A stretch of DNA of 13,268 bases from Helicobacteraceae bacterium. GTDB lineage: Bacteria; Campylobacterota; Campylobacteria; Campylobacterales; Sulfurimonadaceae. Location of the stretch: NCBI GenBank assembly GCA_030642185.1, contig DAOWOG010000009.1, positions 1 to 13,268 on the forward strand, given 5' to 3'. Every line of letters starts with the position of its first letter. Within the stretch, counting starts at the first letter, position 1. Made by a program: the position numbers and the translations under genes. The notes beneath the pieces were generated by a model. It was not told where the DNA came from. It did not search any database and worked only from the letters and a program-made list of their open reading frames with translations. Shown here one piece after another: positions 13,071 to 13,268 of the stretch.

Positions 13071-13268
13071 CCGTCTTCATCCTCTTGGAGGTGCCCTCAT
13101 TACTGCGACCGTAAAGCCTGGTAATCATCAAGAGATCCTCAGCAAGCGGTGAAGTCAAGGCATCGGTACTGTATCGCCATTGCCAGTTTCCGCTGGCAGT
13201 TCCAGGCTGATTCATACAGGCTTCACTGCCCAGACCAAGCAGGTCCTGCATTGGAAAAATAGCCAGAT
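13063..13268 (-). CDS. malQ: 4-alpha-glucanotransferase (amylomaltase), C-terminal end, cut by the window edge
   Basis: The last 68 codons of malQ; the rest lies beyond the window. MalQ moves 1,4-glucan segments between chains in glycogen and maltodextrin metabolism. The signature is AIFPMQDLLGLGSEACMNQPGTASGN, broken here from the following WQWRYS, and the family's closing LTRLYGR pattern (ITRLYGR). Two oddities. The normally conserved Arg in the RMN triplet is Cys (TGT, one transition from CGT). After YGR the frame runs on for 11 extra residues (SNEGTSKRMKTDG with the first two possibly native), encoded by a decayed repeat terminus, and ends overlapping the next gene's ATG. Confidence 0.9.
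   Translation of the reverse strand, partial: LAIFPMQDLLGLGSEACMNQPGTASGNWQWRYSTDALTSPLAEDLLMITRLYGRSNEGTSKRMKTDG
13086..13097. repeat. Decayed repeat terminus inside the malQ tail
   Basis: On the minus strand it reads AGGGCACCTCCAAGA, matching the family left end AGGGCACCTCTAAAA at all but two positions. It encodes part of the extra C-terminal residues of MalQ and lies about 20 bases upstream of the HTH-gene start, next to its purine-rich ribosome site AGAGGA. Confidence 0.5.

Noticed and set aside
1..13268. CRISPR arrays, phage genes, restriction or other defence genes.
   Set aside because: No direct repeats at regular spacing and no such proteins are seen; the excisionase-like HTH protein has no integrase or phage neighbour in the window.

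Overview
The window looks like a chromosomal stretch of a free-living Campylobacterota (former Epsilonproteobacteria), probably Sulfurimonas-like. This rests on recognisable housekeeping genes in pairings I recall from that phylum (rpsT-prfA; glmM-lspA; dapF, coaE and a reduced spermidine-synthase-like gene beside purM), on AT-rich promoters with a -10 box but no clear -35, and on the protein sequences. The species is inferred, not proven.

Layout. 2-267: a structured palindromic repeat element. 286-2413: selD-selU, which make selenophosphate and use it for 2-selenouridine in tRNA. 2459-2672, minus strand: an unlisted 47-residue secreted peptide gene with an FNR-type box ahead of it. 2712-3013: a solitary repeat end, a possible small RNA region and an AT-rich operator. 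3040-4603: a HipA-like kinase and an XRE-type partner, in the reverse of the usual hipB-hipA order. 4636-4711, minus: tRNA-Val(GAC) with an unusual C33. 4761-6549, minus: lspA and glmM. 6661-8012, plus: rpsT and prfA. 8075-10028, minus: dapF, coaE and a degenerate SpeE homologue. 10080-10394: a second full repeat element plus a remnant of a third. 10501-10680: a small DUF2892-type membrane protein. 10886-12390: purM and a membrane-anchored PAS protein. 12399-13268, minus: an HTH/coiled-coil protein and the 3' end of malQ.

The most interesting thing is the repeat family. Two full copies of about 265 bp (2-267 and 10084-10347) share terminal inverted repeats beginning GGGCACCTCT. They also share a two-fold symmetric layout: an outer stem, arm A, a tiny central CCC-N3-GGG hairpin, and arm B. 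The two copies differ in most arm sequence but keep the pairing, and a terminal hairpin TTAGC-TATG-GCTAG is kept with a compensatory change in its closing pair. The second copy is flanked by TTAA on both sides. Further isolated or decayed ends lie at gene boundaries, where they appear to supply the stop codon of the PAS gene and the last codons of malQ. No transposase is present, so this looks like a non-autonomous, structure-conserved mobile element, possibly also active as RNA or as a cruciform.
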